From positions 62,001-126,000 of the forward strand of contig CAKZPV010000003.1 of assembly GCA_937139405.1 (NCBI GenBank): a stretch of 64,000 bases of DNA, in the 5' to 3' direction. The translations under genes and the position numbers were made by a program. Shown piece by piece: positions 37,863 to 46,468 of this stretch; the first letter of the stretch is position 1, and each line of letters starts with the position of its first letter. Below the pieces are notes generated by a model. It was not told the origin of the DNA. It did no database searches and saw only the letters and a list, made by a program, of their open reading frames with translations. This stretch comes from an uncultured Nitrospirota bacterium. Its GTDB lineage: Bacteria; Nitrospirota; Nitrospiria; Nitrospirales; UBA8639.

Positions 37863-38597
37863 ATGATGATTCCTCAACTCATTGTTATCCTTTTTTTCGT
37901 TTTTGCTCCCCACATGGCATATGCCCAACTCGACTTTTTGGACGGTCTCAAAGAGAAAGGGATGGAGCAGCTTGGCATATCGGGGAGCGATGGACTAAGC
38001 AACGAGAAAATTATTTCGGGGCTGAAGGAGGCGCTTGAAATAGGGACGGAGAAGACCGTAGAGCTTACGGGTAATACGGATGGGTATCTTAAAAATGAAG
38101 CCATTAAAATTTTACTACCTGAAAAATTACAAAAAATGGACAAAGCATTGCGCATGGTAGGCTTTGGTCCACAAATCGACGAATTTGTCGTGAGTATGAA
38201 TCGATCGGCAGAGCAAGCCGCGCCTCTGGCTAAGCCTATTTTTAAAGATGCGGTGACGGAAATGTCGTTTGAAGATGGGGAGAAAATCTTAAACGGTGGC
38301 GATACCGCAGCGACCGACTACTTTAGAGAAAAAACCAAAGGAAAATTGGCTGAAGCGTTCAAGCCCAAAGTCACCGCAGCGATGGACCAGGTTGGCGTGG
38401 CCGCTCAATATAAATCTTTGGTCGGAGAATACAGCTCCTTGCCATTCGTCAATGTAGATCAGTTTGATCTCGACAACTATGTAGTGGGGAAAAGCCTGGA
38501 CGGGTTGTTCCACACCTTAGCCCAAGAAGAACAAAAAATTCGAGCTGACCCCGCAGCACGTGTCACGGATCTACTCAAAGAGGTGTTTGCTAAATAG
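37863..38597 (+). CDS. DUF4197 exported protein
   Basis: A signal peptide (cleavage after MAYAQ) is followed by a helical protein matching DUF4197: GLKEALEIGTEKTV, FGPQIDEFVVSMNRSAEQAAPLA, the AVTEMSFEDGEKILNGGDTAATDYFREKT block and LDGLFHTLAQEEQKIR near the C-terminus. Length 244 is typical. Its function is not known; it should be periplasmic. Confidence 0.85.
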   Translation: MMIPQLIVILFFVFAPHMAYAQLDFLDGLKEKGMEQLGISGSDGLSNEKIISGLKEALEIGTEKTVELTGNTDGYLKNEAIKILLPEKLQKMDKALRMVGFGPQIDEFVVSMNRSAEQAAPLAKPIFKDAVTEMSFEDGEKILNGGDTAATDYFREKTKGKLAEAFKPKVTAAMDQVGVAAQYKSLVGEYSSLPFVNVDQFDLDNYVVGKSLDGLFHTLAQEEQKIRADPAARVTDLLKEVFAK

Positions 38598-38928
38598 CAA
38601 AAATATTTTCGAGTGCATTTGCGATAACGAGGAGCCTCCTATAACTTAAGGCTGTTAATCTATCTACCAAAGCACCTTGCCTCTATGGGAACAGGGAGGA
38701 AGCATGTCGCTTCATGCCCGCTCTTCCATTGTTTTTTTGTCTTGAAGCCCTAAGTTGCCCACAAAGAGGGTACTCTTTGCCTAGCCATTCGGACCCTGTC
38801 TTCTAGAGATCTCCCAATTATCTGCGTTTTTTTGCAGTTCTTTTCCATTGGTTTGCGGCATAAAACTTGAGAATGGTTTAACAGGCTTTTGGAATCGGGT
38901 ATTTTTGCCCAGGGCGATTGTTGAGGAG
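38598..38928. other. Intergenic region upstream of the ZorA-like gene
   Basis: About 330 bases. An in-frame TTG at 38848 would extend the following gene by 27 residues, but the ATG at 38929 is more likely. No repeat, hairpin with T-run or clear promoter was seen. Confidence 0.45.
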
Positions 38929-40149
38929 ATGACTCATACATTGAGCATTTGGGAATTTTTAAGCCGTGACGTGGCGTTCTTCGGTGGGCCATCCAGTCCC
39001 ATGCTGAGTTGGCTAGGGGTCTTTGGAATTCTGCTTTTTTTTGTGTGGCACGTCCTCAAGTTGAAAAAACAGGTGGCGTCTGTTCAACAAGGATTTGAAA
39101 GAATGTGTCCCAGGTTAATGGCGCTTACACAAGAGCGAGGAGATGTGGAACGTGACCGATTTACGCACCACCCTGATCGAGGTACCAGCGCTCGGGTCAA
39201 CCGAGAGGTGAATCAGACCATGCGCAGTGATTGCCATGATCTACAGGGGCTCGACGAAGAGATGAATAAAGAGCCTCTGTTTCGCGAGCCGTGGGCACAA
39301 TATCGTAGGACCCTGGTTTTAGAACAGGTGCCATGGTTTATGGAACCGCAGCTGTTTAGTACAAGGCGGGCCGAGGATGTATTGACTCAAGAAGCTCTTA
39401 TGGCGAATCGAATTAATCTGCCATTTTATCAACAATTTCCTTCTCTGGTTACAGGCATTGGATTATTGTTGACCTTTCTGGCTTTGTTTGTCGGCCTAGG
39501 AAAGCTCCATGCAGAAGGGAGTGAGATTGCTGGTATTCAGGGACTGATCAATGGATTGGCCGGGAAATTCTTGACCTCTATCGTGGGGCTCATGGTGGCC
39601 AACCTATTTACTTTCATAGAAAAACCCATGGTTTCTCGGCTGCTGTATGCGCATCAAAAGTTTCTTAGTCTCGTCGACCAACTCTTTCCCCGAAAAACCA
39701 TGGAGCAAATGTTGGAACAGCTCACCTCACTTGGTGGTCAACAACAAAGTGAGCAAATACCGACCGGCCAAGCGTTCCCTCCTACCAGTGGTGGATTGGG
39801 AATCGGATTGGCTGGGCCGATGGCCAGCTTGACCTCAAGCATTCAGTCGTTGACGACATTACAGGAAGCGGCACATACGGAAACACGACGCACGATGGCG
39901 AACCTGACGGGAATGCTCAGAGAGGAACTTCAGGGCTCCCTTCACGAATTAACAGAGACCATTAATGAACTCACCAAGGCCCTCAAAGCTGCCCCACATC
40001 TAGCTCGAGTGGAGTTGCCTTCCCAATCTCGCCCCCTTTTATGGAAAGCGCCCTCTGACCTTTCAACATCTTCCGATGATCTTCCTTCCGAAAAAACCAA
40101 GTCGTGGCCTCGATGGCCGCGAATGTCTATGCAGCGACGCACGGGATGA
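38929..40149 (+). CDS. MotA/TolQ-like proton channel protein, ZorA-like
   Basis: A 406-residue inner-membrane protein. One membrane segment lies at 25-44, a cytoplasmic region follows, then two more (171-191 and 213-231) with PSLVTGIGLLLTFLALFVGLG and GLAGKFLTSIVGLMVANLF, the TolQ/MotA-type channel helices. A cytoplasmic tail of about 175 residues, partly coiled coil (TMANLTGMLREELQGSLHELTE), follows, as in ZorA of the Zorya anti-phage system. The next gene is a MotB/OmpA-like partner overlapping by ATGA. No zorC, zorD or zorE lies nearby, so defence is not shown. Confidence 0.72.
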   Translation: MTHTLSIWEFLSRDVAFFGGPSSPMLSWLGVFGILLFFVWHVLKLKKQVASVQQGFERMCPRLMALTQERGDVERDRFTHHPDRGTSARVNREVNQTMRSDCHDLQGLDEEMNKEPLFREPWAQYRRTLVLEQVPWFMEPQLFSTRRAEDVLTQEALMANRINLPFYQQFPSLVTGIGLLLTFLALFVGLGKLHAEGSEIAGIQGLINGLAGKFLTSIVGLMVANLFTFIEKPMVSRLLYAHQKFLSLVDQLFPRKTMEQMLEQLTSLGGQQQSEQIPTGQAFPPTSGGLGIGLAGPMASLTSSIQSLTTLQEAAHTETRRTMANLTGMLREELQGSLHELTETINELTKALKAAPHLARVELPSQSRPLLWKAPSDLSTSSDDLPSEKTKSWPRWPRMSMQRRTG

Positions 40150-40802
40150 AGTACGAGACAAATCACGGGACCTTTTCCTCCCATACGGCAAACGGGATGA
40201 CTGACCTCATGACGTCTCTTGTCATGGTGTTTATTCTGCTTTTTGTGGCCTTCATTACACAGACTTCATCTGAAGCCCAGACAGAGTTGCAGGGACACAA
40301 AGAGGACGTGCAAACGGCGTTGCAGGACCATCTCCAGCGTCTAGGTCTTACCTTGGAAGCCGATCCCCGTGATCCGCTGACTCTCATGATTGTGATTCCG
40401 GAAAACGTGCTCACCTTTGAATTTGGCCAAAGTCGACTTTCACCTCAAGCTGATCAATTTTTAGAAGAAGCGATGCCGTTTTATGCAGCAGCAGCCTGCG
40501 GGTCTTTGCGAGACACCATTGATTCTCTTGCTATCCAAGGACATACGGATGATCGGGGTGATGATGCCTATAACCTGCAATTGAGCCAAGAACGATCATT
40601 GGCCGTGATGGTGAAAGGATTGGAGGTTATTCGCGCTCGAGAGCCGTCCGCTTACCAGTGCTTTCAGGAATTGACCTCAGCCTCTGGTCGTGGTCGACAA
40701 GAGTTAATTTATAATTTAGATAATCGAGTAAATCGCGAGAAAAGCCGCCGCGTCATTTTTAAAATCCGTCTTCGTTCAACCGAACAAAGGCATAGAATTT
40801 AG
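40146..40802 (+). CDS. MotB/OmpA-like stator partner, ZorB-like
   Basis: From the ATG overlapping the upstream stop (ATGA), 218 residues: a single membrane helix with the proton-carrying Asp20 in GMTDLMTSLVMVFILLF, matching the A-D-L-M-T pattern of ZorB/MotB, then a coiled segment and an OmpA-type peptidoglycan-binding domain (LTFEFGQSRLSPQADQFL, IQGHTDDRGDDAYNLQLS). With the preceding protein it should form an ion-driven stator anchored in the cell wall. A start 42 bases upstream is possible but less likely. Confidence 0.75.
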   Translation: MKYETNHGTFSSHTANGMTDLMTSLVMVFILLFVAFITQTSSEAQTELQGHKEDVQTALQDHLQRLGLTLEADPRDPLTLMIVIPENVLTFEFGQSRLSPQADQFLEEAMPFYAAAACGSLRDTIDSLAIQGHTDDRGDDAYNLQLSQERSLAVMVKGLEVIRAREPSAYQCFQELTSASGRGRQELIYNLDNRVNREKSRRVIFKIRLRSTEQRHRI

Positions 40803-40873
40803 TTTCCAAGATCCCTGTCTCTCGCATACGTCATCAAAGTTCCTTGTCTTGATTGCCAGCTTGAGTATTCGTT

Positions 40874-42070
40874 TTATCTTTCCTCGCTAATCTCTGAAAA
40901 GCCTAGGCCCCTTATAATTTGTTGGAGCCAGCTATTGCTTTTAGTAAGTGTCACGGTGGTTTGATGGAATTCTCGACGAACAGGGTAGTTTTTGCGAAGG
41001 GCATCAAATAGCGTAGGGCGTTCTGTTGGAGATTTCCTAAACAATTCCTTCATGCAATGATAATCGGCTTCAATGTTGTAGATTTTGCTGACGATCTCTC
41101 TTATTTGTTCTTGATCGGATCGTAGGGGAGTATTGACCTCAATCAATGGTACAATTGGCGAAGGGAGTGCTTGAACAGGATTCCATCTTGGTGTGATGTC
41201 TAGATGTTTACAAAGGGCGGCGTAGATCATGAAAGTGCCATTGGCTTTGCCGTCTAATGAATGTCCGGCAATATGGGGTGTGCCCAGTGTGACGGCTTGA
41301 AAAAGATCCCAATTGATGTCAGGTTCATGTTCCCACACGTCAATGATTGTGGGGCCGATTCGTGTATGGCTAATAGCTTCGAGTAACGCCTGCGTGTTGA
41401 CGACTTCCCCTCGTGCGGCATTGATGAAAATGGTTGATGGTTTCAGCCATTTAAACGTGTGGTTGTTTAATAAGTGGTAGGTTGGGTATGGGCCATCGAT
41501 TGTTAATGGCGTATGAAGTGTCACGATATCACAACCGAGGGTTTCTTTCAGTGAATGGTGATCGATTTCATTCCTTTCTGCCAGGAACGGATCATTCAGG
41601 ATTGGTTGTAAGCCTAGCGCTTCTGCTTTGATTTTGACCAACTTGCCAATGTTTCCCACACCAACAATGCCAATAGTCTTTCCTTCTAGAGAAATGTTCT
41701 GCTGCTGGGCTAGATGCAGTAATGCTGCGATGACGTATTCGGCTACTGAATTCGCATTGCACCCCGACGCCGAGCAATAACGAATAGTGTTGGATTGGAG
41801 ATACGTGGTATCCATGTGGTCGGTTCCTGCGGAAGCCGAGCCGACAAATTCCACGGGTGTACCGTTTAATAACGCCTCATCAATGGGAGTAATGGATCGA
41901 ATGAGTAAAATATGTGTATCTTTCAACACGGAAGCGGTAATCGCACGTCCTGCAAAAAATGATAGGTTGCCGAGATTCCCAAAGGCTTCTTGTATATAGG
42001 GGATGCTTTCACCCGCGACGATGTTTAAGGGCCTGTTCATTGGATTTTCACTGGTTCCTAAGTTTTTCAT
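40874..42070 (-). CDS. pdxB: Erythronate-4-phosphate dehydrogenase
   Basis: The second step of DXP-dependent vitamin B6 synthesis, a D-2-hydroxyacid dehydrogenase. Seen: FVGSASAGTDHMD, YCSASGCNANSVAEYV, the NAD loop GIVGVGNIGKLVKIKAEALG, FINAARGEVVN, IDVWEHEPDI and the His in PHIAGHSLDGK. A PdxB-type C-terminal dimerisation part follows. The ATG at 42070 has AGAGGAG nine bases upstream; longer in-frame starts would run into the promoter region of the divergent VKOR gene. It converges with the ZorB-like gene. Confidence 0.93.
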   Translation of the reverse strand: MKNLGTSENPMNRPLNIVAGESIPYIQEAFGNLGNLSFFAGRAITASVLKDTHILLIRSITPIDEALLNGTPVEFVGSASAGTDHMDTTYLQSNTIRYCSASGCNANSVAEYVIAALLHLAQQQNISLEGKTIGIVGVGNIGKLVKIKAEALGLQPILNDPFLAERNEIDHHSLKETLGCDIVTLHTPLTIDGPYPTYHLLNNHTFKWLKPSTIFINAARGEVVNTQALLEAISHTRIGPTIIDVWEHEPDINWDLFQAVTLGTPHIAGHSLDGKANGTFMIYAALCKHLDITPRWNPVQALPSPIVPLIEVNTPLRSDQEQIREIVSKIYNIEADYHCMKELFRKSPTERPTLFDALRKNYPVRREFHQTTVTLTKSNSWLQQIIRGLGFSEISEER

Positions 42071-42167
42071 AGTAACAGGCTCCTCTGCTTCCGTCTTCCT
42101 TTGAGGACTGCATTGCATTCTTCTTAGCGTTTTGATATTCCTGTTCTGGTGTTGACTATCAATTTGC

Positions 42168-43094
42168 ATGCAATCATTTCGTCTGTTTCTAGTCAAGGGA
42201 TTTGTTGTGGGAAAGCGTAGTAAACGACATCAATCTTTGAGCACTGAATCGCTTCAGGGGAGTTTTCCCTCGTCTAAGCCCCATAACTTTAAAGCTATAT
42301 CAATATGGGATGTCGTGTTGCTTGTGCTTGCTGGAATCGGAATTTTGTTAACGAGTTATCTCACCTACGTTGCCTGGTTTGAGTCACACCCAGCATTTTG
42401 TAGTGAGGGGTCAGGATGTGATCTGGTACAAGCCAGCCGCTGGGCAACATTTTTTGGGATGCCCATGGCATTTTGGGGATGGCTGACCTATGTGATGCTG
42501 ACCTACGGTATATGGCGAGCCAAACAAAAACCTGGCACTTGGACGATGGTAGTGTTTGTGTCCGTGTCTGGATTTGCTATTAGTGCGTATCTCACTCTTG
42601 TGTCCGTAGTAGAGATTGAAGCGACTTGTCCTTATTGTCTTGCCTCATTTGGAATTATTACCACCATCATGATTCTCACCCTTGTAAGACAACCTCCTGA
42701 TTGGTCGACCTCATTAAAGGAAGCCCTTATTATTGCCGTTGTGCTTGTTGGTGGTTTGCATTTGCATTTTAGTGGCGTATTCGATGCAGCCGCAGGGCCC
42801 GAAGATCCACAACTTCAAGCCTTAGCGACCCATCTTGCTGACAAAGGAGTGAAGTTTTATGGAGCTTATTGGTGCCCCCGCTGTCAGCAGCAGAAAGCGG
42901 TATTTGAAGCCTCGGCCAAACGGTTACCTTATGTCGAGTGCAGTTCGGGTGGCCGTGGCAGCGCACTCACCAAAGCCTGCGCAGTGGAGAAGGTGAAGAG
43001 TTACCCTACCTGGATAATTGGCGATCGGCGTCTTACGGGTCTTCAAACTCCTCGTTCCCTTGCGGTTGCTACCGGATTCGACTGGAAGGAGTAG
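42168..43094 (+). CDS. VKOR-thioredoxin fusion protein
   Basis: A membrane disulfide-forming enzyme of the vitamin K epoxide reductase family, replacing DsbB in many bacteria. Four or five membrane segments run from about residue 46 to 205. The loop cysteines C78 and C84 and the quinone-site CPYC (154-157) are present. A C-terminal thioredoxin-like domain has YWCPRC (C236, C239), serving as a built-in DsbA-type partner on the periplasmic side. The first 40 residues are basic and uncharacteristic, so the start could be later. Confidence 0.92.
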   Translation: MQSFRLFLVKGFVVGKRSKRHQSLSTESLQGSFPSSKPHNFKAISIWDVVLLVLAGIGILLTSYLTYVAWFESHPAFCSEGSGCDLVQASRWATFFGMPMAFWGWLTYVMLTYGIWRAKQKPGTWTMVVFVSVSGFAISAYLTLVSVVEIEATCPYCLASFGIITTIMILTLVRQPPDWSTSLKEALIIAVVLVGGLHLHFSGVFDAAAGPEDPQLQALATHLADKGVKFYGAYWCPRCQQQKAVFEASAKRLPYVECSSGGRGSALTKACAVEKVKSYPTWIIGDRRLTGLQTPRSLAVATGFDWKE

Positions 43095-43466
43095 GGGATT
43101 GATACACTTGAAATCTCTATCCTCTTATCTTTGATTTCAGATAGCTGAGCCTTATTGAATCCTTTGCTTTCGGGGTCTGAGCGCATATGCCCCTGATTGG
43201 AGGAAATCCATACGACTTTGTTTACTACATTCTATACAGCCTAAATTCCTCTCTGAATGCGATGTTCCTTGGCCGCGATATTTATTCTTTTCTCAAATCA
43301 AACTTCCTGGACGCTGTTTGCATTTTCAAAAACGATCAGCTATGTAATTTTTCACTAGGAAATCTGACTGACTTGTTATAAGGACGATTGGCTGTCTTCA
43401 CAGAGATCTCAATTATTTTGTTCAGCCTTTCATCTGTTCATTCTCTTTCTGAGATTTTTTTTGAGA
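43095..43466. other. Intergenic region without a supported gene
   Basis: About 370 bases between the VKOR gene and the lipid A deacylase-like gene. A 64-codon frame (43187-43381) has no ribosome binding site and no recognisable sequence. No hairpin with a T-run was noted. Confidence 0.45.
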
Positions 43467-44042
43467 ATGTATATCATCATGATGGTCTTTTTTCGTCCCA
43501 TATTTTTGATTGTGCTTCTGTTCCTTCCGTCGATGCCTATCTGGGCTGAAGAATTTGAATGGACCTCGGTTGGCATTCGTGGAGGAGTTAATTTTAAGGA
43601 TGCCGGATTACCTCCCGGAGAAAAGGTGGACTTTGAACAATTCGATGTAGTGGGCATCCTCGGTTTTCCAGGTCATTGGGATGTTTTCGGGGATTGGAAA
43701 GCCCGGTATCAACTCACGATGACCGCAGGAGGATTGCGGGGGGATGGTGAGACGGGGTTTATCAGTACCATGGTCGGCGGCGTGGCTATGACCAACGAGC
43801 CGTGGCGCACTACCCTCGATATTGGTATGGGGGGAGCCCTTCTTAGTCAATGGAAATTCCCTGGACAAAACGTCGGAGGCCCCTTTCAATTTATTGCCCA
43901 TGGCGGGCTCCTCTTTCATCTCCCCTGGGATCTTTTAGCGGGGTATCGTTTTCACCATATGTCCGACGGCACGATCTATGGGAATAATCGAGGGGTGGAT
44001 CTGCACATGCTAGAGGTGCGTTTTCGTTACGATACCCCCTGA
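43467..44042 (+). CDS. Lipid A deacylase-like (PagL-type) outer-membrane protein
   Basis: A signal peptide (ending near WAEE) is followed by an eight-strand-barrel-like pattern. The C-terminal block GYRFHHMSDGTIYGNNRG matches the PagL/acyloxyacyl-hydrolase family, where H-x-S and a later Glu form the triad. Here His164 and Ser166 are conserved, and Asp178 takes the place of the Glu twelve residues after the Ser. PagL removes the 3-O acyl chain of lipid A. The start is uncertain among several Met codons. Confidence 0.75.
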   Translation: MYIIMMVFFRPIFLIVLLFLPSMPIWAEEFEWTSVGIRGGVNFKDAGLPPGEKVDFEQFDVVGILGFPGHWDVFGDWKARYQLTMTAGGLRGDGETGFISTMVGGVAMTNEPWRTTLDIGMGGALLSQWKFPGQNVGGPFQFIAHGGLLFHLPWDLLAGYRFHHMSDGTIYGNNRGVDLHMLEVRFRYDTP

Positions 44043-44301
44043 TTTTGTGGCTAAAGAATGAATCCTCCATGATTTGATTTTTCAGTTGACTTTTGATTTC
44101 TGCCAACCAATCCAATCCTCAGGCCAAGTGTCGTTTTCTTCTCATAGGAAGACCTCATGCTTTTTTATTTTTCCATGTTGCTGGTTATAGGAAATTGTGT
44201 ATATCCCATGCATCGTTGAAGCATACGACGCAAGGAAAATGGCGAAGCTGTCGAAAGGAAAGGATACTTGAAGAGACTCATCATAAAGTGGAGGAAGTTC
44301 G

Positions 44302-44775
44302 GTGCGGGCTCGATTGTGTGGTTTTCTATTTCTTCTCTTGTGCATGCTTTCCATTAGTCTGCATTCTTCGGATCTCTGGGCTGGTCCCACTTTTCTGAAT
44401 CGACAAGCGTACCCCCTTCATTTAGGGTTAACGGATATTGGGCGGTTCCATAATAATGATCTGAAAACCTTTGAAGTTTGGACGCAATGGAATAATCCCT
44501 CCAATGAGAAAATTGTTGTCAGTGTGACCTTTACGTTTTTTGATAAAGACTCCGCGGACTCGCAGTTAGGGGAGGATGGAGAGGATGATTCCCTCATGGC
44601 CGTGACAGAATCAGTGACGATTCCGGAACAAGTGAATAATTGGGGGAAATATTTTCAACTGACAGCAATTGGACATAAGCTCAATCAAGGGTATGATCAT
44701 CCAGCCGAAGGGGCAGGGTTAGAGCTGTATCTCGATGCACAAGTCATTTCTGTGCAACATCTCTCGTCAGAGTAG
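44302..44775 (+). CDS. Exported protein of unknown function
   Basis: The start is GTG with GGAGGAAG upstream. Residues 1-27 form a signal peptide (cleavage near LWAG). The mature 130 residues are beta-rich (TFEVWTQWNNPSNEKIVVSVTFTFFD), with an acidic loop (LGEDGEDD). It resembles no family I can name. Expected in the periplasm or outer membrane. Confidence 0.6.
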   Translation: MRARLCGFLFLLLCMLSISLHSSDLWAGPTFLNRQAYPLHLGLTDIGRFHNNDLKTFEVWTQWNNPSNEKIVVSVTFTFFDKDSADSQLGEDGEDDSLMAVTESVTIPEQVNNWGKYFQLTAIGHKLNQGYDHPAEGAGLELYLDAQVISVQHLSSE

Positions 44776-45334
44776 CACGCTCTATTCGGATATCGTGTCT
44801 ATTCTTTCGCTCTAAAAAATCGAAAAATATTAGCCTAATTTTTGCTAGTGGAGAATTGCGGAATATTTCGGCTTTGCATTTTCCCGATCTTTTTAGGGTA
44901 ATTCCCATGCCATCTTCTCTCAGCAGAATCTTTCATATTTTTCCTGTCTCTGATGTGAAAGCTGCTGATCATTGGTGCGAGCAAGTCTTGCGAGTTCTCG
45001 TCGCCGCTCATCAACAATTAGAATGAAAATGAAATAGAAACCTCATGGGCGTATGCGCTTCTTAAAAAAGCTGAGAGAGAAATACCTTGTGCAAGACTCA
45101 ACCGAAGGACGAAACCTTGTTGGCGTCATCCAACTGCTATGTGTATGTTTATGATGTTCAAGTGTTGCATTCCTATTTCTTAGCCATGAATGAGAACGTG
45201 ACAGATCTTGCTGAAATAGCTTTGAGAAATTTGGTATGCTGGCTACATGACCCCTACGGAACCCGGATTGTCCTGAGTGCGCCAGTGTGAGTTGTGTGAG
45301 GCAGAAATGTGGGAGAAAAATGGGTGAGTGCCCC
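44776..45334. other. Long intergenic region without a supported gene
   Basis: About 560 bases between the exported protein and the convergent membrane protein. Several short frames occur on both strands, the best a 39-codon ATG frame at about 44909, but none has a ribosome binding site plus recognisable sequence. It could hold gene remnants or a small RNA; nothing is shown. Confidence 0.45.
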
Positions 45335-46279
45335 TTATTTTTCTCTGGTGTAAACAGGGAGAAAAAAGCGGCTGTGGTAATCAATGCTATGTCGTTCACC
45401 TTGGACATCCAGTTCCCAGAATGTCGCAGGGCGTTCGCTAGGGGTACTCGAAAGATGTTTGTCATCTGGCAAGGTCCAAGTACATCGAAGTTGACCAGTC
45501 TCGTTGATTAACTCTCCTCGGATTGTTTGAGTATCCTGATAAATTTGATAGCACACCACAACGGATTCTCGCTTTTGTCCACCTTCTCTTTTCCGAATCT
45601 CATAGGCTTCTTCAATACATCGAAGAGTGAGTTGAACGGTGGTGATATCTATTGGTAATCGTTCGATGGTAAGTTGTATCTTCTGCCCAAGGTAAAAAGG
45701 GAATTCTGAAAAACTTATTCTTCCGTTGCCAAATGTCATAAACTGCCTGACATTCTTGAGGAGATAGCTTCCAACGCCTAAGACAATAATGACATCAAAC
45801 AACCCTGTCAGAACTTGCCAGAACATTCCGCCAGAATCAGACGCAAACGCAATCCAATTGAACGGAGCCAAAAAGACTCCGAATACAGCAAACGCGATGA
45901 GACTGGTGAGGGATTCCTTGAGCTTATTATCGGTGATGCCTTGGGCTTGCCAGGGATAATCCCAGAGCCAGGGGCTACCAGGAAGTTGCTGTTTCCCATG
46001 CGTCATATTCCATTGGCGACGTAGACCTGTGGCGCCATGGGTCATGAGCCAGACCCCACATGCCGCAAAAAGCCCGACGCATACGCCAATAATCCACATT
46101 GGGGCATGAATAGACGATTTAGGAAAATCTAACCACCCTAGTCCAATAGCGATAATAGGGGAGCCCATGATGAGAAAGACTGCACCAAACGCAATAGCCG
46201 GCCACCCATGGATAGTCGTGCGACTTAAGGGTTTGTGCGCCTTGAGGGGTGTGCCGTCAGTGTTTGGTTGTTGAGCCAT
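45335..46279 (-). CDS. DUF3592-like membrane protein
   Basis: From the Met at 46279 the protein has 314 residues. Four membrane segments are visible: two near the N-terminus (WPAIAFGAVFLIMGSPIIA and APMWIIGVCVGLFAACGVW) and two in the middle (LIAFAVFGVFLAPFNWIAF and VLTGLFDVIIVLGVGSYLL). A C-terminal domain of beta strands follows (LGQKIQLTIERLPIDI, ESVVVCYQIYQD). In-frame starts up to 129 bases upstream exist, one after AGGAGG, so the start is uncertain. The function of this family is not known. Confidence 0.6.
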   Translation of the reverse strand: MAQQPNTDGTPLKAHKPLSRTTIHGWPAIAFGAVFLIMGSPIIAIGLGWLDFPKSSIHAPMWIIGVCVGLFAACGVWLMTHGATGLRRQWNMTHGKQQLPGSPWLWDYPWQAQGITDNKLKESLTSLIAFAVFGVFLAPFNWIAFASDSGGMFWQVLTGLFDVIIVLGVGSYLLKNVRQFMTFGNGRISFSEFPFYLGQKIQLTIERLPIDITTVQLTLRCIEEAYEIRKREGGQKRESVVVCYQIYQDTQTIRGELINETGQLRCTWTLPDDKHLSSTPSERPATFWELDVQGERHSIDYHSRFFLPVYTREK

Positions 46280-46468
46280 TGCTATATTTTGCCTGCTACA
46301 GCCAAAGTTTTGACGGAGGAAAAGCATGTTCTTTCTTCTCGGCCCCTCCTGCGTCTTTATTAATGTTTCACAGATATCGAGCGTATAGATGGTGTGGATA
46401 TTTTTCATTGATTATACTGCTAGTCTTTCAAGAGAACGTCACGACTTATTTCTGCAGAAGGGGCAAGA

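Noticed and set aside
38929-40802. Complete Zorya defence system or flagellar stator
   Set aside because: No zorC, zorD or zorE genes and no flagellar genes are adjacent, so only a ZorA/ZorB-like pair is claimed.
43187-43381. A 64-codon rightward frame after the VKOR gene
   Set aside because: No ribosome binding site and no family resemblance; composition looks like intergenic DNA.
44909-45028. A 39-codon ATG frame
   Set aside because: No Shine-Dalgarno site and no similarity to any family I know.
45043-45465. A 140-codon leftward frame
   Set aside because: It overlaps the end of the DUF3592-like gene in another frame and has no recognisable sequence or Shine-Dalgarno site.
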